A program made the position numbers and the translations under genes. Under the pieces are notes generated by a model that had not been told where the DNA came from, did not search any database, and saw only the letters and a program-made list of their open reading frames with translations. 10,306 nt of DNA, taken from Lysobacteraceae bacterium (GTDB lineage Bacteria > Pseudomonadota > Gammaproteobacteria > Xanthomonadales > Xanthomonadaceae). The stretch covers positions 1-10,306 of the forward strand of contig JAIXTZ010000146.1 of NCBI GenBank assembly GCA_027483745.1, written 5' to 3'. Shown here one piece after another: positions 1 through 7,475 of the stretch (position 1 is its first letter; every line of letters starts with the position of its first letter).

Positions 1-2162
1 GGGTCGGCCTTCAGGTGTTTTTCCACCTGCTGGTCGATGGCGGTGTTCATGAACATGGCGAGGATGATCGGCGCGGGGCCATTGATCGTCATGCTCACGC
101 TGGTGCTGGGCGCGCACAGGTCAAAGCCGGAGTACAGCTTCTTCATGTCGTCCAGCGTGGCGATGGAGACGCCGCTGTTGCCGATCTTGCCGTAGATGTC
201 CGGGCGCTCGGCCGGGTCTTCGCCGTACAGCGTCACGCTGTCGAAGGCGGTGGAGAGGCGTGCGGCCGGCTGGCCGAGGCTCAGGTAGTGGAAGCGGCGG
301 TTGGTGCGCTCCGGCGTGCCCTCGCCCGCGAACATGCGGATGGGGTCTTCGCCGCTGCGGCGGTAGGGGTACACGCCGCCGGTGTAGGGGTAGTAGCCGG
401 GCAGGTTTTCTTTGCCCAAGAAGATGAGCAGCTCGCCCCAGCTCTTCCACTGCGGCGCGGCGATCTTCGGGATCTTCTGGTGGCTCAGGGATTCGCGGTA
501 GTTCTCGACGCGAATCACCTTGTCGCGCACCTGGTATTCGGTGAACTCATCCGTCACCGACTTCAGCCGCTCCGGCCAGGCGCGGAGCAGCGCGAGGCTT
601 TCGGTGGAGAGCGAGTTCAGCGCGTCGTTGTAGCGCTGGCGGAGGGTGAGCAGGCTGCGGTCGCCGCCTTCGCGCAGGGCATCAGCGGCGTAGAGATCGA
701 GCGCCTTGGGCAGGGCGGCATCGCCCAGCTCCTTCAACGCGGACCAGCAGGCCTGCGCGCGCTCGGCGGCTTCGCTCTGGCGCTGGATGTCGCCATTGAT
801 GCGGCGGCCTTGCTCGGCGATCTCGGCCAGGTAGCGGATGCGCGCGCCGGGGATCAGCACGGTGGCGCGCGGTTCCTTCAGCGTCGTGTCGATAGCCGGC
901 GCGAAGTCGCAGGCGTTCGAGGCGATGCCCTCGCCCAGCTTGGCCTTCAGGCGCTGGCACAGGTTGGCGAACATCCAGCTCACGCCGGGGTCGTTGAACT
1001 GGCTGGCAATCGTCGGGTAGACGGGCACGTCGTCGTCCGGCATCTGGAAGGCCACGCGGTTGCGCTTCCACTGCTTGCGCACGTCGCGCAGGGCGTCTTC
1101 GGCGCCGCGGCGGTCGAACTTGTTCAGGATCACCAGCTCGGCGTAGTCGAGCATGTCGATCTTCTCGAGCTGGCTGGCCGCGCCGTAGTCGCTCGTCATC
1201 ACGTACACCGGGAAGTCGACGAGGTCGACGATCTCGGAATCGCTCTGGCCGATGCCGGCGGTTTCCACCAGCACCAGGTCGTAGCTCAGGCCACGCAGGA
1301 AGGCGATGCAGTCCTTCAGCACGGCGTTGGTGGCCACGTGCTGGCGGCGGGTGGCCATCGAGCGCATGAAGACGCGCGGGGAGCGCAGCGAGTTCATTCG
1401 GATGCGGTCGCCGAGCAGCGCGCCACCGGTGCGGCGGCGGGTCGGGTCCACCGAGATGACGGCGATGCGCATGCCCGGGAAGGCCTGCAGGAAGCGGTTG
1501 ATGATTTCGTCGGTGACGGAGCTCTTGCCCGCGCCGCCGGTGCCGGTGAGGCCCACCACCGGGGTCTTGCCGCCGGCCAGCTGCCAGCCCTTGCGGAGGG
1601 TGGCGAGTTCGGCCTCGGTGATGGCGCCTTCTTCAATGGCCGACAGCATGCGGCCCACGGCGATCTCGTCGGCCACATCGACAGAAGCCGGCTTGATGGT
1701 GCCCAGCCGCGCCTTGTGGGTGCGGGCCACGAGGTCTTCGATCATCCCGACGAGGCCCAGCTGCATGCCGTCGTTCGGGTGGTAGATGCGCTCCACGCCG
1801 TAGGCCTGCAGCTCGGCGATCTCTTCCGGCGTGATGGTGCCGCCGCCGCCGCCGAACACGCGGATGTGCGAGGCGCCGCGCTCCTTCAGCATGTCCACCA
1901 TGTACTTGAAGTACTCGGTGTGGCCGCCCTGGTAGCTGCTGAGCGCGATGCCGTCGGCGTCTTCCTGCAGCGCGGCGCGCACCACGTCCTCGACCGAGCG
2001 GTTGTGCCCGAGGTGGATGACCTCGGCGCCCTGTGACTGGATCAGCCGGCGCATCACGTTGATGGCGGCATCGTGGCCGTCGAACAAGCTGGCGGCGGTG
2101 ACGAAGCGCAGCGGGCTGGCTTCGGCGGCGTTCTGGGGGATCTGGCTGGCGGGGGTGCTCAT
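1..2162 (-). CDS. icmF: Fused isobutyryl-CoA mutase IcmF (B12 domain + G-protein chaperone + mutase large domain), 3' end outside window
   Basis: Adenosylcobalamin-dependent interconversion of isobutyryl-CoA and n-butyryl-CoA, with a built-in GTPase that protects and loads the cofactor; cytoplasmic. About 720 codons are present of a family usually near 1,090. Seen in order: a B12-binding domain (residues ~18-150) with D28-G-H30, H30 being the expected lower cobalt ligand, and SSYQGGH at 75-81; a MeaB/ArgK-like G domain (~195-420) with P-loop GTGGAGKSS at 207-215, ETAGIGQSD at 300-308 and NKFD at 347-350; a linker; and the start of the TIM-barrel mutase domain (~540 on) with RMFAGEG. F611 in that motif aligns with the Phe typical of IcmF where methylmalonyl-CoA mutase has Tyr. 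The second specificity position lies beyond the window. The ATG at 2162 is chosen because homology begins about residue 18; no clear Shine-Dalgarno precedes it. It is divergent from the receptor gene. The domain order excludes plain methylmalonyl-CoA mutase. Confidence 0.95.
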   Translation of the reverse strand, partial: MSTPASQIPQNAAEASPLRFVTAASLFDGHDAAINVMRRLIQSQGAEVIHLGHNRSVEDVVRAALQEDADGIALSSYQGGHTEYFKYMVDMLKERGASHIRVFGGGGGTITPEEIAELQAYGVERIYHPNDGMQLGLVGMIEDLVARTHKARLGTIKPASVDVADEIAVGRMLSAIEEGAITEAELATLRKGWQLAGGKTPVVGLTGTGGAGKSSVTDEIINRFLQAFPGMRIAVISVDPTRRRTGGALLGDRIRMNSLRSPRVFMRSMATRRQHVATNAVLKDCIAFLRGLSYDLVLVETAGIGQSDSEIVDLVDFPVYVMTSDYGAASQLEKIDMLDYAELVILNKFDRRGAEDALRDVRKQWKRNRVAFQMPDDDVPVYPTIASQFNDPGVSWMFANLCQRLKAKLGEGIASNACDFAPAIDTTLKEPRATVLIPGARIRYLAEIAEQGRRINGDIQRQSEAAERAQACWSALKELGDAALPKALDLYAADALREGGDRSLLTLRQRYNDALNSLSTESLALLRAWPERLKSVTDEFTEYQVRDKVIRVENYRESLSHQKIPKIAAPQWKSWGELLIFLGKENLPGYYPYTGGVYPYRRSGEDPIRMFAGEGTPERTNRRFHYLSLGQPAARLSTAFDSVTLYGEDPAERPDIYGKIGNSGVSIATLDDMKKLYSGFDLCAPSTSVSMTINGPAPIILAMFMNTAIDQQVEKHLKAD

Positions 2163-2194
2163 GGCGGCCACGTCGCAATTGCGGGGAAGCGCCG

Positions 2195-2200
2195 AGTTTA
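2195..2200 (-). promoter_or_regulatory. Possible -10 element of icmF (TAAACT on the minus strand)
   Basis: The minus strand reads GCTAAACT here, a reasonable sigma-70 -10 hexamer, 32 bases upstream of the icmF ATG. No convincing -35 hexamer is found at 16-18 bases spacing, so this is a composition-based suggestion only. Confidence 0.25.
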
Positions 2201-2253
2201 GCGGCTGGGGCGTGTTCGCAGGTTTTGACGTTTCCACCACGCCCGCCCCCTTG

Positions 2254-2270
2254 CCTTCGCCTCGCGAAGG
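2254..2270. promoter_or_regulatory. Perfect 7+7 inverted repeat, candidate operator
   Basis: CCTTCGC, spacer CTC, GCGAAGG: both arms match exactly. It sits 5 bases upstream of a TATGCT -10-like element and 37 bases upstream of the receptor ATG, inside the icmF/receptor divergent region. A repressor bound here would cover the -35 to -10 spacer of the receptor promoter. The cognate regulator is unknown. As RNA it could only matter in a transcript starting further upstream. Confidence 0.4.
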
Positions 2271-2275
2271 GCGGG

Positions 2276-2281
2276 TATGCT
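2276..2281 (+). promoter_or_regulatory. Possible -10 element of the receptor-kinase unit (TATGCT)
   Basis: TATGCT lies 26 bases before the receptor ATG, in the right place for a short leader. TTGCCT at 2251-2256 could be a -35, but the spacing is 19 bases, longer than ideal, and it overlaps the left arm of the inverted repeat at 2254-2270. Confidence 0.3.
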
Positions 2282-2307
2282 GCAACGCCGCACATCGAGG
2301 TCCTCGC

Positions 2308-4338
2308 ATGGCGAACCGCGCCCTGGCCACCGGGATCCTCCTCGCCCTCGCGGGCGGGGCCGCCGGCACCGCGTATGCGCAGGACCCCGCGCTGCTCGAC
2401 CTCAGCCTCGACGAGCTGCTCAAGGTCGAAGTGAGCGCGGCGAGCTTCACGCCCTCCTCCCTGCGCGACGCCACGGCCAGCATCACCGTCTTCGAGCGCC
2501 GCGAGCTCGAGCGCCTCGGCTTCAGCCACCTGCACGAGGTGCTGAACTGGGTGCCCGGCGCCTACACCTCGCGCGTGGCCACCACCGGCCTCGAGAACCG
2601 CACCGTACTTCGCGGCAACCCCGGCACGGCCGGCGGCGGCCTGCTGGCCATCGACGGCCAGCGCGTGAACACGATGCAGACCGTCCGCGCCTGGGGCGTG
2701 GTGCGCAACTTCCCGCTCTCGATGGTGGAGCGCGTCGAGATCATCCGCGGCCCGGGCGGCGCGCGCTTCGGCGGCGGCCCCAGCGACGAAGTGGTGAACG
2801 TGGTGACGCGGCGCGGCGACGGCGTCGTCGGGGCGAGCGTGTCGGCCGCCGGCGGCCACGCGGCGCAGGTGATCACTGGGGCCCGCCACGGCGAGTGGCG
2901 CATCGACCTGCGCGCCTCGGAGGAGGACGAGGAAACGCCGGGTTACGAGGGGCTGTTCGATCGCTTCGGCCGCGTGTCGGCGAGCACCGAGAAGGCCACC
3001 GCGCGCACCGCCATCCTCGACGTGGCCCGCGGCCGCCACGGCGTGCAGGTGTTCCATCACGAATCCGACATCGAGGGCTACTACGGCCTCAACGGCACCA
3101 TCAACCCCGGCGACGAGAGCGTGCTGGAAGCGACCTGGTGGCGCTACAGCGGCAAGGTGGACCTCGGCGACTGGCGGCTTGAGGGGTTCGCCAGCGCGCT
3201 CCGGCAGCGCTACACGCTGAGCGCCGTGCTGGCCGCGAACGGCACCGGCCCGTTCACGGCCGGGGATTTCCGCCAGCGCGGCCTGCTGACCCACCGCAAC
3301 CAAGCCGGCGGCCTCACCTTGCAGCGCAACATCGGCCCGCACACGCTGACCCTGGGCGGCGAGACGCAGTCCGGCCGAGCCACCCGCGCCGACCTGCAGG
3401 CCAACTACACGCTGGGTCCGTTCGTGCGGCCGCTGCCGGGCTTCCAGAGCACCGGCCTGCGCTTCGTCGCCGACGGCGCCCGCGACCGGATGAACGCGGC
3501 CTTCGTCGAAGGCGACTGGCGCGTGGCCGCCGACCATCGCCTGGTGACGGGCGTGCGCTACGACAATTACGAGCAAAGCGGCTCCGCCGTCTCGCCGCGC
3601 GTGGCTTGGGTGTGGACGCCGGGCGAGCGCTACACGATGAAACTGATGGTGCAGGAGGCCTTCTTCGCGCCGACGCTGAGCCAGCTGTTCCTTCAGAACA
3701 ACCCGGTGATCGCCGGGGCGCCGGGGCTCGAGCCCACGCGGGTGCAGACCACCGAGCTGGTGGGCCGCTACCAGGGCGAGTCGCTGCTGTTTTCGGGCAC
3801 CTATTACCACCGCGATGCGCGCGACGGCTTCGTGGTGGTGCCGCTGCGGGGCATCACCGCGACGACGGTGAACGCCGGGCGCCAGCACACCGAAGGCCTC
3901 GAAGCGGTGGCGCTGTGGACGCTGTCGCCGCGCTGGCGGCTGCGCCTGACCGGCTCGACGATTCTCGAGAACCGCTACGAGCTGCCCGCCCGCATCGCCG
4001 AGGCCCCCCCGGGGGAGTTCGTCTCCCGCGACACCGGCAGCCTGCTGGTGAACTGGATGCCCACGAACGACTGGGACACGTCGGTCGGCGCGCACTGGCG
4101 CTCGCGCGAGGGCTTCCAGGCGGAGACCAACGACCCGCGCGTGATGCTGCAGGTGAACTGGCGCCCCAGCGACGCGCTGCGGCTGTGGCTGCACGCGGAC
4201 AACCTGTTCGACGCCCGCGGCGTGGACATCGACGTGGCGGGCGGCCTCGGCGTGGACCGGACCACCGGGCGCGTCGTCCGCGTGCTGCCGCTGCCGGGTC
4301 GGGAATGGCAGCTCGGCGTGGAGTGGGCGTTCGATTGA
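2308..4338 (+). CDS. TonB-dependent outer-membrane receptor
   Basis: A 676-residue receptor for energy-dependent uptake of an unidentified ligand (siderophore, vitamin or organic nutrient) across the outer membrane. Residues 1-24 form a signal peptide ending AYA before QDP. A mature N-terminal DLSLDELLKVEV stretch (31-42) is typical of a receptor subfamily often found beside signalling genes. The plug domain spans ~50-168 and ends in the family hallmark ERVEIIRGPGG (141-151) followed by EVVNVVTRRG. The remainder is beta-barrel-like, with alternating hydrophobic residues, many aromatics, and the C-terminal LGVEWAFD with a penultimate Phe. Length is normal for the family. The ATG is preferred because GAGG at 2297-2300 precedes it by 7 bases and it opens the signal peptide; further in-frame upstream codons run through the intergenic region. 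Its stop overlaps the start of the kinase gene by one base (TGATG). The ligand cannot be deduced. Confidence 0.93.
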   Translation: MANRALATGILLALAGGAAGTAYAQDPALLDLSLDELLKVEVSAASFTPSSLRDATASITVFERRELERLGFSHLHEVLNWVPGAYTSRVATTGLENRTVLRGNPGTAGGGLLAIDGQRVNTMQTVRAWGVVRNFPLSMVERVEIIRGPGGARFGGGPSDEVVNVVTRRGDGVVGASVSAAGGHAAQVITGARHGEWRIDLRASEEDEETPGYEGLFDRFGRVSASTEKATARTAILDVARGRHGVQVFHHESDIEGYYGLNGTINPGDESVLEATWWRYSGKVDLGDWRLEGFASALRQRYTLSAVLAANGTGPFTAGDFRQRGLLTHRNQAGGLTLQRNIGPHTLTLGGETQSGRATRADLQANYTLGPFVRPLPGFQSTGLRFVADGARDRMNAAFVEGDWRVAADHRLVTGVRYDNYEQSGSAVSPRVAWVWTPGERYTMKLMVQEAFFAPTLSQLFLQNNPVIAGAPGLEPTRVQTTELVGRYQGESLLFSGTYYHRDARDGFVVVPLRGITATTVNAGRQHTEGLEAVALWTLSPRWRLRLTGSTILENRYELPARIAEAPPGEFVSRDTGSLLVNWMPTNDWDTSVGAHWRSREGFQAETNDPRVMLQVNWRPSDALRLWLHADNLFDARGVDIDVAGGLGVDRTTGRVVRVLPLPGREWQLGVEWAFD

Positions 4339-5957
4339 TGGGCCACGTCCCGCCCCCGCCGGGGGCCGACCTGCTGGACAGCCTCGCGCAACGCTTCCCC
4401 GGCGTGCTGTACCGCTGCTCCGCCGACGAACACTGGACGATGAGCTACCTGAGCCCCGGCATCGAGGCCCTAGCCGGCTATCCGGCGGAACAGTTCATCG
4501 GCAACCGCGTGCGCAGCTACGCCAGCCTGATCCATCCCGAGGACCGCGAGAAGGTGGACCGCGAGGTCGGCCTGGCGGTGGGCCGGGGCGAGGCCTTCGA
4601 TATCGAGTACCGACTGCTCGACGCCGCAAGCCGGGTGCGCTGGGTGCAGGAGCGCGGGCACGCGGTGGTGGACGGGACCGGCAAGCCCCTCTTCCTCGAT
4701 GGCGTCATCCTCGAGACGACGCGGACGCGGCGCCTCGCCGAGCAGCTGTCCGCCATCATCGAACACGCGCCGAACGTCGCCATCCAGTCCTACACCGAGG
4801 ACGGCGTGGTGCTGAGCTGGAACCCGGCCGCCGAGCGCCTGTTCGGCTGGAGCGCCGAGCAGGCCATCGGCCGGAGGCTGGACGAGTTCCTGCTGTCGCC
4901 CGCGGACTTCGCGGGCTTCGTGGCGGGCCTCCGTGCTATCGCCGATGGGGACGGTGCGTCCAGCCCCAGCGAGTGGACCTGCGACCGCCCGGACGGCGGC
5001 AAGGCCCACTGCCTCGCGACCCAGTTCGAGATCCCTTCCGGCGACGACCAGGGCCGCGTCTTCATCTGCATGGACGTGGACGTCGGCGAACTGCACGCGG
5101 CGCGCGAGGCGCTCTCTCGCAGCAACGAGGTGCTGGAGTCGCGGGTGGCCGACCGCAGCCTCGCGCTAAAGCAGGCGATGGAGCAGCTCATGGAGGCCGA
5201 GCGCCTCGCCGCGCTCGGGCGCATCGTGGCCGGGGTCGCCCACGAGCTCAACACGCCCATCGGCAACGCCCGCACCACGGCCAGCACGCTGAAAGACTGG
5301 ATCGCGGCGTTCCGGGAACGCTTGGCGGACAGCACGCCGCTGCGACGATCGGAGCTCGACCGGTTCGTCGCCGACAGCCTGGAGGCGGCCGTGCTGATGG
5401 AACGCGCCGCCGAGCGCGCCGCCGAACAGATCACGCACTTCAAGCAGGTGGCCGTCGACCAGCACGGCGGCCAGCGCCGCCGGTTCACCCTCGAAGCGAT
5501 GCTGCGGGACCTGGCCCCGTCGCTGCAGCTAGCCTTCCGAGCCACACCGCACCGCTTTGTAATGGCACCCGCCGTCGACGTGGCCATGGACAGTTTTCCC
5601 GGCCCTATGGAGCAGGTCCTCGCGATCCTCGTGCAGAACGCGCTCCGCCACGGGGTGGAGGGACGGGACGGCGGAGGCGAAGTTCACGTGGACAGCCGCC
5701 TCGGCGCGGACGGCAGCGTGGAGATCACGGTGCAGGACGACGGCGTGGGGATTCCCGACGCCATCCGGCCAAAGGTGTTCGACCCCTTCTTCACCACCCG
5801 CCTAGGGCGCGGCGGCTCGGGCCTCGGCCTGCACATCGCGCACAACCTCACGACCGGGCTGCTGGGTGGCACGCTGGAGTTGGCGCCGGCCGACCCGGAG
5901 CGGCCCGGTAGCCGCTTCGTGCTGCGCGTGCCGGTCGTGGCGCCCGGAAAGGCCTGA
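4338..5957 (+). CDS. Soluble PAS-PAS sensor histidine kinase
   Basis: A 539-residue two-component histidine kinase. PAS domain 1 (~15-128) carries the HPEDR motif at 66-70 of the PAS_3 fold; PAS domain 2 is at ~137-250. A coiled-coil linker (~250-290) leads to the dimerisation/phosphoacceptor helix AHELNTPIGN with H302 as phosphorylation site, then the HATPase domain: N box around N434 (LVQNALRHG), G1 box DDGVGIP (467-473), F box DPFFTTR (482-488), and G2 box GSGLGLHI (493-500). There is no signal peptide, transmembrane helix or receiver domain, so it should be cytoplasmic and sense an internal signal or bound ligand. The start at 4338 overlaps the receptor stop by one base, implying translational coupling; GGAG at 4320-4323 is too far (14 bases) to be an ideal ribosome binding site. 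No response regulator lies in the window. It ends 18 bases from the convergent globin gene. Confidence 0.93.
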   Translation: MGHVPPPPGADLLDSLAQRFPGVLYRCSADEHWTMSYLSPGIEALAGYPAEQFIGNRVRSYASLIHPEDREKVDREVGLAVGRGEAFDIEYRLLDAASRVRWVQERGHAVVDGTGKPLFLDGVILETTRTRRLAEQLSAIIEHAPNVAIQSYTEDGVVLSWNPAAERLFGWSAEQAIGRRLDEFLLSPADFAGFVAGLRAIADGDGASSPSEWTCDRPDGGKAHCLATQFEIPSGDDQGRVFICMDVDVGELHAAREALSRSNEVLESRVADRSLALKQAMEQLMEAERLAALGRIVAGVAHELNTPIGNARTTASTLKDWIAAFRERLADSTPLRRSELDRFVADSLEAAVLMERAAERAAEQITHFKQVAVDQHGGQRRRFTLEAMLRDLAPSLQLAFRATPHRFVMAPAVDVAMDSFPGPMEQVLAILVQNALRHGVEGRDGGGEVHVDSRLGADGSVEITVQDDGVGIPDAIRPKVFDPFFTTRLGRGGSGLGLHIAHNLTTGLLGGTLELAPADPERPGSRFVLRVPVVAPGKA

Positions 5958-5975
5958 CTCGCGCGGGCAGCGGCC

Positions 5976-6536
5976 TTACTCCGTGACGACTTCGCGGTGC
6001 ATCGGGGCCAGCTTCGCGAGCAGGCGGTTCTGCGCGGCGAATGGCACCTCGTGCTGGTCCATGGCGTCCTGCAGCACCTCCACGAGGCGGTTGAAGTGGG
6101 CGCGATTGATGGCGAGCCCGGCGTGCGAACTGCGCATGTCGCGACCGCTGTAGGTGCAGTCGCCGCCGAGGATCACGCAGAACTGCTCGGCCAACTGCAC
6201 CTTCAGGCGGGCCTGGTCGATGTTCTCGAAGAACGGGCGCATCGTGTCGTCGGCCAGCAGGCCGGCGACGAAGGTCTCCATGAGCGCGTCGAGGCCGGGG
6301 CGGCCGCCGAACTGATCCAGCACGGGGCGCAGCTCCGGGTGGGCGGGGGCTGGATTCGGCGCGGTCGGGTCGCTCGCCGCCGCTTCCTCGGCGGCGAGGC
6401 GGGCCTCCTCCTCCGCGAGCAAGGCCTCCTCGGCGGCGAGCGCGGCGGCCTCGTCGGTCGTCTGTGCGTGGGCGGGCGTGGCGGCACCGGCGAGGGCGAG
6501 CCCGAGGGCGAGGGCGAAGCGGATGGGAGTGCTCAT
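5976..6536 (-). CDS. Exported group 1 truncated haemoglobin
   Basis: A haem-binding 2/2 globin (Bac_globin family), predicted periplasmic or outer-surface; the role could be O2, NO or other redox ligand handling. The 186 residues comprise a signal peptide (1-24, cleavage after AHA), an Ala/Glu-rich likely helical or coiled-coil segment (~28-54), a Pro-rich hinge (~57-67), and the globin (~73-180). Visible globin marks: GG at 77-78, FF at 102-103, GG at 124-125, YSGRDM (129-134), and the proximal haem ligand H138. By ungapped alignment to my recollection of Synechocystis GlbN, the polar distal residues are replaced: B10 is V90, E7 L111, E11 L115. C120 and C127 flank the GG turn and could form a disulphide after export. 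The ATG is chosen for its signal peptide and AAGGA (6544-6548) 7 bases upstream. Last gene of the sigma-led cluster, 17 bases after the DUF3034 gene. Confidence 0.9.
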   Translation of the reverse strand: MSTPIRFALALGLALAGAATPAHAQTTDEAAALAAEEALLAEEEARLAAEEAAASDPTAPNPAPAHPELRPVLDQFGGRPGLDALMETFVAGLLADDTMRPFFENIDQARLKVQLAEQFCVILGGDCTYSGRDMRSSHAGLAINRAHFNRLVEVLQDAMDQHEVPFAAQNRLLAKLAPMHREVVTE

Positions 6537-6553
6537 GGCGGGGTCCTTGCGGT

Positions 6554-7453
6554 TCAGAAGCCGACCTGCAGCGAGGCGTAGACGCCGCGCTGGTTGTCGG
6601 CGATGACGATGTTGCCGAGGTCCACGTAGGCCACGGTCACGGAGACATGCTTGGTGGGCGCCCAGGCGACAAAGACATCCCACGCGTCCTCCTCGGTCGC
6701 GATGCCGAGGTTGTCGGGCTTCTGCCGGTATTCGGCGCCGATGGCGAGATCGCGACGCAGCAGGTAGGCGACCGAGCCCTCGAACATCGCCTCGGCGTCG
6801 CGGTTGCGGTCGCCGCCGAAACCGAGGATGCCGAACTGGTTGGCCTTGGTGTAGCGCACGGTGCCGTTCACCAGCAGGCTCTGTGCGAGGTAGAGCTTGG
6901 TGGCGCTCATGTAGAGGTCGGTGCCGTCATCGTTCTGCGCACCGATGAGAGCGAGCACGCCCGCCTGGTCGTTGCGCTTGTGCTGCAGGCCCACGGACAC
7001 CTGCGGCACCCACGAGTCCTGCTCCAGCACGGCGTCGCCGAACAGGCGCACCTTCAGGCCGACGGTTTCCTGGCGGAAGGCGAAGCCACGACCGAGCCCG
7101 AGCGCCGCGCCGACGGCTTCGGTATCGAATCGCTGCTGCGACACGCTGAGCTCGACGCGGTCGTAGAAGCCGACCAGCACGCCGTAGCTGTCGAGGCTGT
7201 AATCGTCGACATCGACGCGGGTGTAGAACGCGTTGCCGCCGATCTGGTCGCGCGTGCCATAGCCGCCGATGACGGCCCAGGGCGTGAGGCCGCCGCCGGC
7301 AGCGCCCTCCACCTGCGTGACGCCGCCAGTGAGCAGCAGTTTGCCGCCGGTGTTGGAGACGGTGGCTTCGGCCAACGCCGGGACGGCGGTGCCGGCCAGC
7401 CCCGTGGCGAGGGCGACAGTCAGGGCAGCGCGGGCCCGATTCGGAAACGGCAT
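6554..7453 (-). CDS. DUF3034 family predicted outer-membrane beta-barrel protein
   Basis: A 299-residue protein of a proteobacterial family of unknown function (DUF3034). I recognise it by its overall sequence style: a signal peptide (1-28, ending ALA before EAT), an N-terminal LLLTGGVTQVEGAAGGGLTPW segment and a run of amphipathic strands containing Tyr, Val and Gly. It ends ASLQVGF, a terminal Phe after alternating hydrophobics as expected for BAM-assembled outer-membrane barrels. It may act as a small porin or channel; no substrate can be named. The start at 7453 is set by the signal peptide and AGGAG (7459-7463) 5 bases upstream. The frame is open further upstream to about 7714, but that part overlaps the preceding gene and lacks any secretion signal at its own N-terminus. 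Spacing is 22 bases from the upstream gene and 17 to the globin gene, so co-transcription is expected. Confidence 0.85.
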   Translation of the reverse strand: MPFPNRARAALTVALATGLAGTAVPALAEATVSNTGGKLLLTGGVTQVEGAAGGGLTPWAVIGGYGTRDQIGGNAFYTRVDVDDYSLDSYGVLVGFYDRVELSVSQQRFDTEAVGAALGLGRGFAFRQETVGLKVRLFGDAVLEQDSWVPQVSVGLQHKRNDQAGVLALIGAQNDDGTDLYMSATKLYLAQSLLVNGTVRYTKANQFGILGFGGDRNRDAEAMFEGSVAYLLRRDLAIGAEYRQKPDNLGIATEEDAWDVFVAWAPTKHVSVTVAYVDLGNIVIADNQRGVYASLQVGF

Positions 7454-7475
7454 GGAGACTCCTCGAGAAAGGGGA

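Noticed and set aside
15..2036. A 673-codon open frame on the plus strand opposite icmF
   Set aside because: Its product is rich in Ala, Arg, His and Val without any domain, and icmF is unmistakable on the other strand. It is a by-product of high G/C at third codon positions.
1633..4194. An 853-codon open frame on the minus strand opposite the receptor and running into icmF in another frame
   Set aside because: It crosses two well-supported genes and has no recognisable domain; low-complexity Ala/Arg/Gly/His composition marks it as a shadow.
3606..4337. An upstream in-frame extension of the histidine kinase through the receptor gene
   Set aside because: The extension is Arg/Ala/Gly-rich junk opposite clear receptor coding; the kinase homology begins right after the ATG at 4338.
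5949..5977. AAGGCC ... GGCCTT inverted repeat between the converging kinase and globin genes, as a shared terminator
   Set aside because: The arms are only six bases with a 17-base loop, overlap both stop codons, and have no T run on either side.
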